Of a DNA stretch of 6,283 nucleotides, positions 1-4,547 are shown piece after piece. The stretch comes from an uncultured delta proteobacterium (GTDB lineage Bacteria; Desulfobacterota; Syntrophorhabdia; Syntrophorhabdales; Syntrophorhabdaceae). Position numbers and translations under genes: made by a program. Under the pieces are notes generated by a model, which was given only the letters and a program-made list of their open reading frames with translations, ran no database searches and was not told the DNA's origin. Each line of letters opens with the position of its first letter. Within the stretch, counting starts at the first letter, position 1. The stretch is from contig CAIQJW010000010.1 of assembly GCA_903872255.1 (NCBI GenBank), positions 1 through 6,283 of the forward strand, read 5' to 3'.

Positions 1-65
1 GGGATCGTTACATCAATATTTTTGAGGTTGTGCTCTTTAGCACCTTTGACGAATATACTATCCAT
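1..65 (-). CDS. uvrA: UvrA excinuclease ABC subunit A, N-terminal fragment (gene continues off the left edge)
   Basis: Read on the minus strand from the ATG at 65-63, the 21 complete codons give MDSIFVKGAKEHNLKNIDVT, then Ile and the start of a Pro codon. This matches the conserved start of UvrA (M-x-x-I-x-V-x-G-A-x-E-H-N-L-K-N-I-D-x-x-I-P), which leads into the first ABC ATPase domain. UvrA is the damage-recognition ATPase of nucleotide excision repair and works in the cytoplasm with UvrB. Only the N-terminus is present, so no Walker motif can be checked. A purine-rich AAGGA lies about 17 nt upstream of the ATG, too far for a normal ribosome binding site, so initiation may be weak. The gene is divergent from the glycan cluster, and I see no convincing SOS operator in the shared intergenic space. 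The N-terminal motif is distinctive, so the call is fairly firm despite the short length. Confidence 0.85.
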   Translation of the reverse strand, partial: MDSIFVKGAKEHNLKNIDVTI

Positions 66-227
66 ATTAGTACTGCTTCACTTCCTTTTTGAGCGTAACG
101 GTATACCAGAAAAATGACGTTATTGAAAGGGTCGGGGCCCTCGACAATTTATTTGCAACCCCCCGTGGAAATATGATGTAATGACCCATTATATCCATTA
201 AAATCAAGCCTGTTGAGGATCGTCACG
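66..227. promoter_or_regulatory. Divergent intergenic region between uvrA and the glycan operon
   Basis: This 162-bp stretch must hold promoters for both directions. For the plus strand the best candidate is TTGCAA (153-158) and TGTAAT (177-182) with an 18-nt spacer. TATA-rich sequence at 189-194 is another possible -10 but has no good -35. For uvrA, a minus-strand TATACC preceded 17 nt upstream by TTTCAA is only a weak match. No E. coli-type LexA box was recognised. The promoter calls are tentative. Confidence 0.3.
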
Positions 228-875
228 GTGAACCCGCCCAAGGACCTGAATTATTATAAGCATGCCAAGATCAAATTTCTCGACATGCTTCCGTCGCTTA
301 AAGGCAGGTTTCTCGAGATCGGCTGCGGTGAAGGGGCAACCCTGGAATACATCAAATCCGCCGGAGGGGACTTTGTCGCGGGCGTGGATATAAATGCCGA
401 TGCGATCGCCGCTGCCGCCGGGCGCGGACTAGACTTTACGCTCGCGGCAGATGCGGAGAGGGACGAACTGCCTTTTTCGCCGCGGGAATTTGATGTCATC
501 ATACTGGCTGATGTTCTCGAACACATGGTAGAACCCTGGGAAACCCTGAAGAAAATAACCGGTTACCTCAAGGACGACGGCCATGTGTTGATAAGCATCC
601 CGAATGTCCGGCATTACAGGGTTGTCCGGGACCTTGTCCTTCACGATAAATGGGAATATGAAGATTCCGGCATTCTCGACAGCACTCACGTACGCTTCTT
701 CACCCTAAAGGAAACGAAAAAGCTCCTTGAATTCGCCGGGCTCACCATATCCCGACTCGGGTGGAGAATACACGCAAGCAGTCTCATGAAATTAATGAAC
801 GTCATGCTGCTTAACAGCCTGCGGCCTTTTCTTGTCTTTCAATATCATATACTGGCGGTCAAAAAAAAGTTATAA
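228..875 (+). CDS. Class I SAM-dependent methyltransferase (Methyltransf_11/23 type)
   Basis: Predicted soluble methyltransferase of 215 residues that transfers a methyl group from S-adenosylmethionine, probably to a sugar or a lipid-linked glycan intermediate. The Rossmann-fold signature is clear: motif I LEIGCGEG (residues 29-36), the acidic end of strand 2 in GVDIN (52-56), FDVIILADVLEHMVEPW (88-104, the usual motif before the methyl-transfer site) and DDGHVLISIPN (116-126). STHVRFFT (152-159) is typical of methyltransferases in polysaccharide clusters. I chose the GTG at 228 because a GAGGA Shine-Dalgarno (215-219) sits 8 nt upstream. The longer TTG start at 213 overlaps that site and has no ribosome binding site of its own. 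It is the first gene of a tight three-gene run, 30 bp before an FkbM methyltransferase. The acceptor cannot be read from sequence; ubiquinone/menaquinone-type methylation is less likely given the neighbours. Confidence 0.88.
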   Translation: MNPPKDLNYYKHAKIKFLDMLPSLKGRFLEIGCGEGATLEYIKSAGGDFVAGVDINADAIAAAAGRGLDFTLAADAERDELPFSPREFDVIILADVLEHMVEPWETLKKITGYLKDDGHVLISIPNVRHYRVVRDLVLHDKWEYEDSGILDSTHVRFFTLKETKKLLEFAGLTISRLGWRIHASSLMKLMNVMLLNSLRPFLVFQYHILAVKKKL

Positions 876-892
876 CCCTTGCGGTACGCTTT

Positions 893-897
893 GGAGG
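893..897 (+). promoter_or_regulatory. Ribosome binding site of the FkbM methyltransferase
   Basis: GGAGG lies 8 nt before the ATG at 906 and fixes the start of this gene. Confidence 0.75.
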
Positions 898-905
898 TTT
901 AGGAC

Positions 906-1652
906 ATGGGCCTTGGACAGAAAATCTATAGCACCATATATAAAGTAGTTTACAGGGACAAAAATGTCCGCAAAGAGTTTCACATGTACAACCGGCATGG
1001 GTTGAAGCTTATATTGGCCTATGCAAATCGGGTAGATCGCAGGCTTATCGTAAAAAAACCTTATGAACCTGAGGCGATAAAGCATTTTGAGGATTCCATC
1101 AAGACGGGTTCATTCGACCTCATGCTCGACATCGGTGCAAATATCGGGCTTTATTCCCTGACAGCCGCGAAACTGGGGTGCCCGAAGATCATCGCATTTG
1201 AACCCGATGACCGGAACAGTTTTCAACTCAGGGCAAATATTCTCCTCAATAACTTCATCGACATCATCGAAGTGTTTCCCTATGGTCTCAGCGACGAGGA
1301 CGGTCAGGCCCCTTTCCTGAAGGAAAAAGGGGCCAATACGGGCGCCTCCAGGATCGAGACAACCGCTCCCGCCGAAACCGAATATGAAAGGTACGACAGC
1401 GTGTCTGTAAAGGTGTGCAGGTTTGATGATCAGTTCACCTTTACCGGCCATAGGGCATTCATTAAGATCGATGTCGAAGGGCATGAACTGAATGTGATCA
1501 AGGGGATGACCAATTTTCTTTCGAATAACAAATGCATCGCCCAGATAGAGGTATTTGACGGGAACCTTGCCATCGTGGAAAATTATCTGCGCGGCATCGG
1601 ATATAAAAAGCTGCGGGAATTTGAAGATGACAGGATATTTAGCAATAATTGA
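906..1652 (+). CDS. FkbM family methyltransferase (Methyltransf_21)
   Basis: A 248-residue SAM-dependent methyltransferase of the FkbM family, whose members usually O-methylate hydroxyls on sugars or polyketides and are common in O-antigen, capsule and glycan-modification clusters. Visible motifs are the SAM-binding DIGANIG (residues 75-81), the acidic loop FEPD (98-101) and the family hallmark KIDVEGHE (187-194), followed by the typical C-terminal strand IAQIEVFDGN (211-220). The first 60 or so residues are basic and less conserved, which is common in this family. The length is normal and nothing looks broken. The start has a strong GGAGG site. The gene lies 30 bp after the first methyltransferase and 19 bp before the glycosyltransferase, so the three genes are probably co-transcribed. 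The exact sugar acceptor is unknown. Confidence 0.92.
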   Translation: MGLGQKIYSTIYKVVYRDKNVRKEFHMYNRHGLKLILAYANRVDRRLIVKKPYEPEAIKHFEDSIKTGSFDLMLDIGANIGLYSLTAAKLGCPKIIAFEPDDRNSFQLRANILLNNFIDIIEVFPYGLSDEDGQAPFLKEKGANTGASRIETTAPAETEYERYDSVSVKVCRFDDQFTFTGHRAFIKIDVEGHELNVIKGMTNFLSNNKCIAQIEVFDGNLAIVENYLRGIGYKKLREFEDDRIFSNN

Positions 1653-1671
1653 CCTGCGAGAACATGAATGA

Positions 1672-2610
1672 ATGAATAAGGACCCGGAAAATAAAGACAC
1701 CCCGCGGCCCGTTACCGGTCGCGTATCGATAATAATACCCACGTATAATTACGGTAATTATCTTGGCGATGCGGTCAATTCCTGTTTACAGCAAACACAT
1801 CCCGATGTGGAGACGATCGTCATTGACGATGGTTCGACGGATAACACCCGTTCCGTCTGTGAATCATTTGGAGATCGGATAACCTACATATATCAGCAGA
1901 ATAGCGGAGTGTCCGCTGCCCGTAATGCGGGGCTCAACATCGTTTCCGGCGAATACGTGACATTTCTGGATTCCGACGACATTTTGACCCCCGGATCGGT
2001 AAGTACGCGGGTTGATATCCTTATTAAAGACCCCACCCTGTCGATGGCAGTGGGCGGGATCTTGTCGCTCGAAGATTATGATCCTTCAAGCCCTGCGCCC
2101 TCAAAACCGGGCCAACCGTACATCACCGACAGGCTTTACGAGGATCTTCTTATAGGCAGATATTCCGGCGCCGGACTTTTGCGAAGCGCCCCGGCAACGA
2201 GGTTTAGATTTCCGCAGAATCTTACAAATGGCGAGGATATAGCATATTTCGTCAAAGTCTCTTTCGGCAATAAGGTTTACGTCATGGATGAACCCGTGCT
2301 TATAAAACGCCGTCATGACGGATGTCTCAGCCGTGATTTCGAAAAGATCATGAAGCAGGATATGGCAATTATAACTACGATCATGGATGATCCGTACTAT
2401 GGCGGAAAGCTGGACCATCTCCGGAAGGAATTTACATCCCGGCGCTATCTTTCCCTTTCGCGAAGCATGTTCAATGCAGGCGATGACCGAAACGCGGTCC
2501 GTTACTATCTCCGGGCCATAAAAACAAAACCTGGCGATATATTCAAGTTGAGCAGGTTTACAAAATTCATCAGGGCATGCTTCAGGCTGGCCTTCTCCCG
2601 CAGTTCGTGA
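1672..2610 (+). CDS. Glycosyltransferase family 2 (GT-A fold)
   Basis: A 312-residue inverting glycosyltransferase that would add a sugar from a nucleotide-sugar donor to a growing surface glycan at the cytoplasmic face of the inner membrane. The GT2 signatures are in order: VSIIIPTYNYGNYL (residues 18-31), the nucleotide-binding IDDGSTDNT (51-59), SAARNAGL (81-88), the metal-binding D-x-D variant FLDSDD (98-103) and the candidate catalytic acid region NGEDIAYF (186-193). Residues 257-300 form a basic helical tail, which often associates with membrane, and there are no clear transmembrane helices. Three overlapping ATGs stand at 1664, 1668 and 1672; only the last opens this frame, and the other two stop after three codons. 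The ribosome binding site is weak (GAG at 1658-1660), so translation may be coupled to the FkbM gene 19 bp upstream. The donor sugar cannot be inferred. Confidence 0.93.
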   Translation: MNKDPENKDTPRPVTGRVSIIIPTYNYGNYLGDAVNSCLQQTHPDVETIVIDDGSTDNTRSVCESFGDRITYIYQQNSGVSAARNAGLNIVSGEYVTFLDSDDILTPGSVSTRVDILIKDPTLSMAVGGILSLEDYDPSSPAPSKPGQPYITDRLYEDLLIGRYSGAGLLRSAPATRFRFPQNLTNGEDIAYFVKVSFGNKVYVMDEPVLIKRRHDGCLSRDFEKIMKQDMAIITTIMDDPYYGGKLDHLRKEFTSRRYLSLSRSMFNAGDDRNAVRYYLRAIKTKPGDIFKLSRFTKFIRACFRLAFSRSS

Positions 2611-2666
2611 ATCTCAGCCCGGCCCGCCAATATTCACATTAATTCATCCCGCCCTATTGAGGCTTT

Positions 2667-2801
2667 GCCGCAATCCCTCGCCCACCATCCAAAGCGGGTA
2701 TACTATACCTGCCGGCATAAAACCTCCGCCGTCATCACGGGACATCATCCCGGAAGCGGGAATCAACCCCCCCACCCGCCGTCATCCCGGTTTACCGGGA
2801 T
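2667..2801 (+). repeat. Dispersed palindromic repeat module, copy A
   Basis: This stretch is related to 6057-6187 in the same orientation. Over 2667-2760 the two copies agree at about 85% of positions by eye, with only single-base gaps. The shared landmarks are the stretch CCACCATCCAAAGCGGG, then CCGGCATAAA, then CCGGAAGCGGG. Both copies then run through a C-rich tract into a GTCATCCCGG hairpin. Copy A also contains the perfect 13-nt palindrome GGTATACTATACC (2697-2709), which is degenerate in copy B. It is a non-coding, probably dispersed element. Confidence 0.8.
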
Positions 2802-3026
2802 CCAGTGTCTTTGCTTTGTCTTATTAACCAGTTACAATTCCTTGAAGCCATAATATGAACAAGCGACCCTGTGTACATGTCCTCGCCAGTAAAGGAAATG
2901 GAACCTTATATACGGTGTGACATCCGACCTGAAGAGACGTATACGGAAACCTGTAGTCAGACTCATTGTAAAAGCAGAAGAAAAGACAAAGACACTGGAT
3001 CCCGGTAAACCGGGATGACGGCGGGT
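2774..3026. repeat. 40-bp perfect inverted repeat (arms 2774-2813 and 2987-3026)
   Basis: The left arm starts ACCCGCCGTCATCCCGG and ends CCAGTGTCTTTG; the right arm is its exact reverse complement. The match extends outward through a C/G homopolymer of 7 bases on the left and 8 on the right. Each arm carries its own small hairpin, ATCCCGG with a 4-nt loop and CCGGGAT, at 2784-2801 and 2999-3016. The 173-bp centre (2814-2986) is AT-richer and shows no recognisable gene. The arrangement resembles a REP/BIME-like or miniature inverted-repeat element. I see no target-site duplication that I would defend. Confidence 0.85.
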
Positions 3027-3079
3027 GGGGGGGGTGATACGACCCCTTCGCATGGACGGCGGGTGGGGGATTGCGACAC
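3017..3079 (-). repeat. Partial repeat module on the opposite strand
   Basis: Read on the minus strand, this begins with GTCGCAATCCC, like the left edge of the module at 2667 and 6057, then runs through CCACCCGCCGTCC and ATCAC plus a C-run into the GTCATCCCGG hairpin. It lacks the CCACCATCCAAAGCGGG segment. It is therefore a shortened, inverted relative of copy A and makes the larger 2667-3079 structure an imperfect palindrome. Confidence 0.6.
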
Positions 3080-3132
3080 AGGCTCCTTAAGGCCGGAATT
3101 ACGGGGTGCTTATAATTGCGCCATACTCTCTC

Positions 3133-3162
3133 TTGCCCGAAACACCCGGATAAGCATATAAT
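3133..3162 (+). promoter_or_regulatory. Sigma-70-like promoter for the YeeE/YedE pair
   Basis: TTGCCC (3133-3138) and a perfect TATAAT (3157-3162) are separated by 18 nt, about 50 bp ahead of the start codon, so transcription would begin near 3169. A second TATAAT at 3111-3116 has only a poor -35 (TTAAGG) upstream. This was judged by eye only. Confidence 0.5.
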
Positions 3163-3201
3163 TACAGTACACGCCTGCAAGAGAGATATCAATCTACCCA
3201 A

Positions 3202-3209
3202 AAGGAGGT
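3202..3209 (+). promoter_or_regulatory. Strong Shine-Dalgarno of the first YeeE/YedE gene
   Basis: AAGGAGGT, a near-perfect anti-16S match, stands 4 nt before the ATG at 3214. It selects this ATG over the out-of-frame ATG at 3218. Confidence 0.85.
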
Positions 3210-3213
3210 ATCC

Positions 3214-3741
3214 ATGGATGACCGTCAGGAACCGAAAGGATGGAATCCCTATATCGCCGGGGCACTCACGGGGCTTCTTCTCATCCTTTCCGTGTGGATC
3301 GCCGGGAAATATTTCGGGGCGTCTACCACATTTGTGAAAAGTGCCGGGCTCCTGGAATCGTTGTTTTCAGCGGAACGGGTCGCCAGGATGGAATATTTCA
3401 TTAAGGAGCTTCCCAAAATTGACTGGCAATGGATGTTTGTCGTCGGCATCTTTTTTGGCTCGCTCATCGCGTCGCTGACATCGCGTTCTTTCCGCTCGCA
3501 GGCAATCCCGGCAATGTGGGAAGAAAGGTTCGGGCCAAGCAGGTTAAAGCGCGGTATTGTCGCATTTTTCGGCGGGGCGATCGCGATGTTCGGGGCCCGC
3601 CTGGCCGATGGCTGACCGAGCGGCCACGGGCTGAGCGGTTCGCTTCAGCTAGCTGTAAGCGGTTATATTTCCCTTATTTGCTTTTTCGTTGGAGGCCTTA
3701 TCGTTGCCAATTTGATCTATCGGGGAGGTACCGGAAAATGA
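3214..3741 (+). CDS. YeeE/YedE-type half-transporter with in-frame UGA, probable selenoprotein (Sec134)
   Basis: An integral membrane protein of the YeeE/YedE (Sulf_transp) family, N-terminal half type, likely moving thiosulfate or a related sulfur or selenium species across the inner membrane. Predicted membrane segments lie near residues 12-34, 72-90, 113-131 and 147-169. The frame reads MDDRQEPKGW to ...FGARLADG, then TGA at codon 134, then PSGHGLSGSLQLAVSGY and onward to a final TGA at 3739-3741, 175 residues in all. The family has a conserved Cys at exactly this place (G-C-x-S-G-H-G-L-S-G), so the UGA replaces that Cys. The 41 codons after it are clearly family sequence with no frameshift, and the last stop overlaps the next ATG (ATGA). 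A SECIS-like hairpin follows the UGA. The alternative is a nonsense mutation or sequencing error, but the intact downstream frame, coupling and hairpin argue against it. Stopping at 3615 would remove the signature loop and the last helix. Confidence 0.8.
3613..3615 (+). other. In-frame UGA codon, predicted selenocysteine insertion site
   Basis: The TGA stands between GAT GGC and CCG AGC GGC CAC GGG, so the peptide reads A-D-G-U-P-S-G-H-G. Cys (TGC/TGT) is expected here in YeeE/YedE proteins, and one base change separates the two. TGA ends the FkbM gene, the GT2 gene and both YeeE/YedE genes in this window, so global reassignment of TGA is unlikely and a local recoding signal is needed. Confidence 0.78.
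3629..3650 (+). promoter_or_regulatory. Candidate bacterial SECIS hairpin
   Basis: CTGAGCG (3631-3637) pairs with CGCTTCAG (3641-3648) around the 3-nt loop GUU (3638-3640), with one bulged U at 3644. G3630-C3649 and a G3629-U3650 wobble extend the base. The loop begins 22 nt after the UGA. This agrees with the known bacterial SECIS pattern: a hairpin inside the coding region about 16-37 nt past the UGA, with a G at the start of a small apical loop. The bulged U next to the upper stem recalls E. coli fdhF, although there it lies on the other side of the stem. The sequence also codes for conserved residues, so the pairing is under a double constraint. Confidence 0.65.
3724..3728 (+). promoter_or_regulatory. 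Ribosome binding site of the second YeeE/YedE gene, inside the first gene's 3' end
   Basis: GGAGG lies 9 nt before the ATG at 3738, within the last codons of the upstream gene. It supports 3738 as the start of the second gene and indicates independent initiation in addition to ATGA coupling. Confidence 0.75.
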
Positions 3742-4265
3742 TCGACCTTATCTATGGATTGATAACCGGCATTATTTTCGGCTTCCTGCTCCAGAAGGCC
3801 CGGGTCATCCGGTACGATAAACAACTTGGGGCGTTGAGGCTTCTCGACATGACGATCGTCAAGTATATGTTCACCACGATACTCGTCGCCATGGTAGGGG
3901 TCTACCTTCTTAAAGACCTGGGACTGGTTAAACTCTCCATTAAGGCAACTTCCCTCGGGGGCAACATATTAGGCGGCTTGATATTCGGCGCAGGGTGGGC
4001 ACTATTTGGGTACTGCCCCGGCACCTCGCTTGGCGCTCTCGGCGAAGGGCGTTACGATGCCTTATGGGGGATAGTGGGAATGCTCGGCGGCGCAGCCCTT
4101 TTTGCCGAACTTTATCCACTTATGAAAAAAACCGTCCTGACATGGGGCAATTACGGCAAGATAACGCTTCCCCAGATACTGGGAATAAACCACTGGATAG
4201 TGATCGCAATAATGGTGATCATTGGTATCTTCATGTTCAGGTTTTTTGAAAAGAAAGGACTATGA
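3738..4265 (+). CDS. YeeE/YedE-type half-transporter, second half
   Basis: A 175-residue membrane protein of the YeeE/YedE (Sulf_transp) family, the partner of the gene just upstream. The start MIDLIYGLITG opens the first helix (about residues 3-19). Further hydrophobic segments lie near 42-58, 73-91, 107-124 and 152-169. The family motif FGYCPGTSLGALGEGR (residues 90-105) carries the conserved Cys93, which in the characterised thiosulfate channel TsuA/YeeE is one of several Cys that contact substrate. The frame is open back to 3429, but that part overlaps the first gene, encodes no membrane sequence and reads as shadow (basic, Arg/Cys-rich). The ATG at 3738 has its own GGAGG and overlaps the upstream stop by 4 bp. 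The two proteins are the same length and probably assemble into one inverted-repeat transporter. The substrate is inferred from family; selenium or other sulfur species are possible. Confidence 0.9.
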   Translation: MIDLIYGLITGIIFGFLLQKARVIRYDKQLGALRLLDMTIVKYMFTTILVAMVGVYLLKDLGLVKLSIKATSLGGNILGGLIFGAGWALFGYCPGTSLGALGEGRYDALWGIVGMLGGAALFAELYPLMKKTVLTWGNYGKITLPQILGINHWIVIAIMVIIGIFMFRFFEKKGL

Positions 4266-4270
4266 AGGGC

Positions 4271-4400
4271 CGTAAATCGTAAATCGTAAATCGTAAGTAG
4301 TTCTCTAGCATCTCAAGTTTCACGTTTTACGTTTTACGTTTTACGATTTACGTTTTACGATTTACGTTTTACGATTTACGTTTTCCGTTTTCCGTTTTCC
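4271..4400. repeat. Heptanucleotide tandem repeats in inverted orientation
   Basis: Three exact CGTAAAT units plus CGTAAG (4271-4296) are followed after 26 bp by eleven tandem 7-mers (4323-4399). Those are three CGTTTTA, then CGATTTA and CGTTTTA alternating through five units (CGATTTA three times, CGTTTTA twice), then three CGTTTTC. The first block is the reverse complement of the CGATTTA register, so the blocks can pair. The period is exact, with graded point variants, as in slipped-strand arrays. Units are far too short and have no spacers, so this is not CRISPR. Confidence 0.9.
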
Positions 4401-4417
4401 GATATCGCCTTGCGTGT

Positions 4418-4444
4418 GCCCCGCCTTTTGCCACTCGGCGGGGC
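4418..4444. other. GC-rich stem-loop
   Basis: GCCCCGCC (4418-4425) and GGCGGGGC (4437-4444) form a perfect 8-bp stem with an 11-nt loop. No U-tract follows on either strand, so it is not a canonical intrinsic terminator. It could stabilise the 3' end of the transporter message or be part of another repeat family. Confidence 0.5.
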
Positions 4445-4480
4445 CCCATACCGGTTGCTGCAAATGTAGCAGTGAAAAGA

Positions 4481-4510
4481 TTGCAAAACGAAACATAACC
4501 ATAGTATATT
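4481..4510 (+). promoter_or_regulatory. Candidate promoter of the cyclic-nucleotide-binding protein gene
   Basis: TTGCAA (4481-4486) and TATATT (4505-4510) have an 18-nt spacer and end 37 bp ahead of the start codon, which would give a leader of about 30 nt. The match is judged by eye. Confidence 0.45.
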
Positions 4511-4547
4511 TTGAAGGGGAACCAATTGTCGGGGCAAAGGAAAATGT

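Larger units (their letters stand above)
2611..3213. other. 603-bp intergenic region composed of palindromic repeat modules and a promoter
   Basis: No gene is supported here. The open frames on both strands consist of repeat sequence rich in C or G runs and resemble no known family. From left to right the region has about 50 bp of plain spacer, a module shared with the right end of the window (from 2667), a 40-bp inverted repeat with a unique centre (2814-2986), a partial module on the opposite strand (to about 3079) and the promoter and leader of the YeeE/YedE pair (about 3087-3213). Confidence 0.7.
4266..4547. other. Intergenic region with heptad repeats, GC-rich hairpin and promoter
   Basis: No gene is supported. 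A short minus-strand frame that runs through the repeats has low-complexity Lys/Arg-rich content and no family resemblance. The region holds two heptanucleotide blocks in opposite orientation, a strong GC stem at 4418-4444 and a plausible promoter for the cyclic-nucleotide-binding gene. Confidence 0.65.

Noticed and set aside
66..130. SOS (LexA) box upstream of uvrA
   Set aside because: CTG followed by AT-rich sequence is present on the minus strand but the expected CAG at the right spacing is missing, and LexA sites differ between phyla.
1110..1742. Minus-strand 210-codon frame opposite the FkbM gene
   Set aside because: It is antisense to a clear FkbM methyltransferase and has no motif of its own.
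2665..2853. Plus-strand 62-codon frame after the glycosyltransferase
   Set aside because: It lies entirely in repeat copy A and translates the same low-complexity hairpin sequence.
2824..3201. Minus-strand open frame of 125 codons in the repeat region
   Set aside because: It is built from palindromic repeat modules and homopolymer runs, has Pro/His-rich low-complexity sequence, has no ribosome binding site and resembles no family.
3429..3737. N-terminal extension of the second YeeE/YedE gene (start at 3429)
   Set aside because: It overlaps the real coding frame of the first half-transporter, is basic and Arg/Cys-rich with no membrane pattern, and has no ribosome binding site. The ATG at 3738 has GGAGG and family-like sequence from its first residue.
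3214..3741. Simple pseudogene with a nonsense mutation
   Set aside because: The downstream frame is intact and family-like, the stop is coupled to the next gene, the affected residue is exactly the conserved Cys, and a SECIS-like hairpin follows. A mutation or sequencing error remains possible but is less economical.
4271..4400. CRISPR array
   Set aside because: Repeats are 7 bp and directly abutting, with no spacers and no cas genes nearby. It is a simple tandem repeat.
4418..4444. Intrinsic terminator of the YeeE/YedE operon
   Set aside because: The stem is strong but there is no T-tract after it on either strand, and it is more than 150 bp from the stop codon. It was kept only as a stem-loop.
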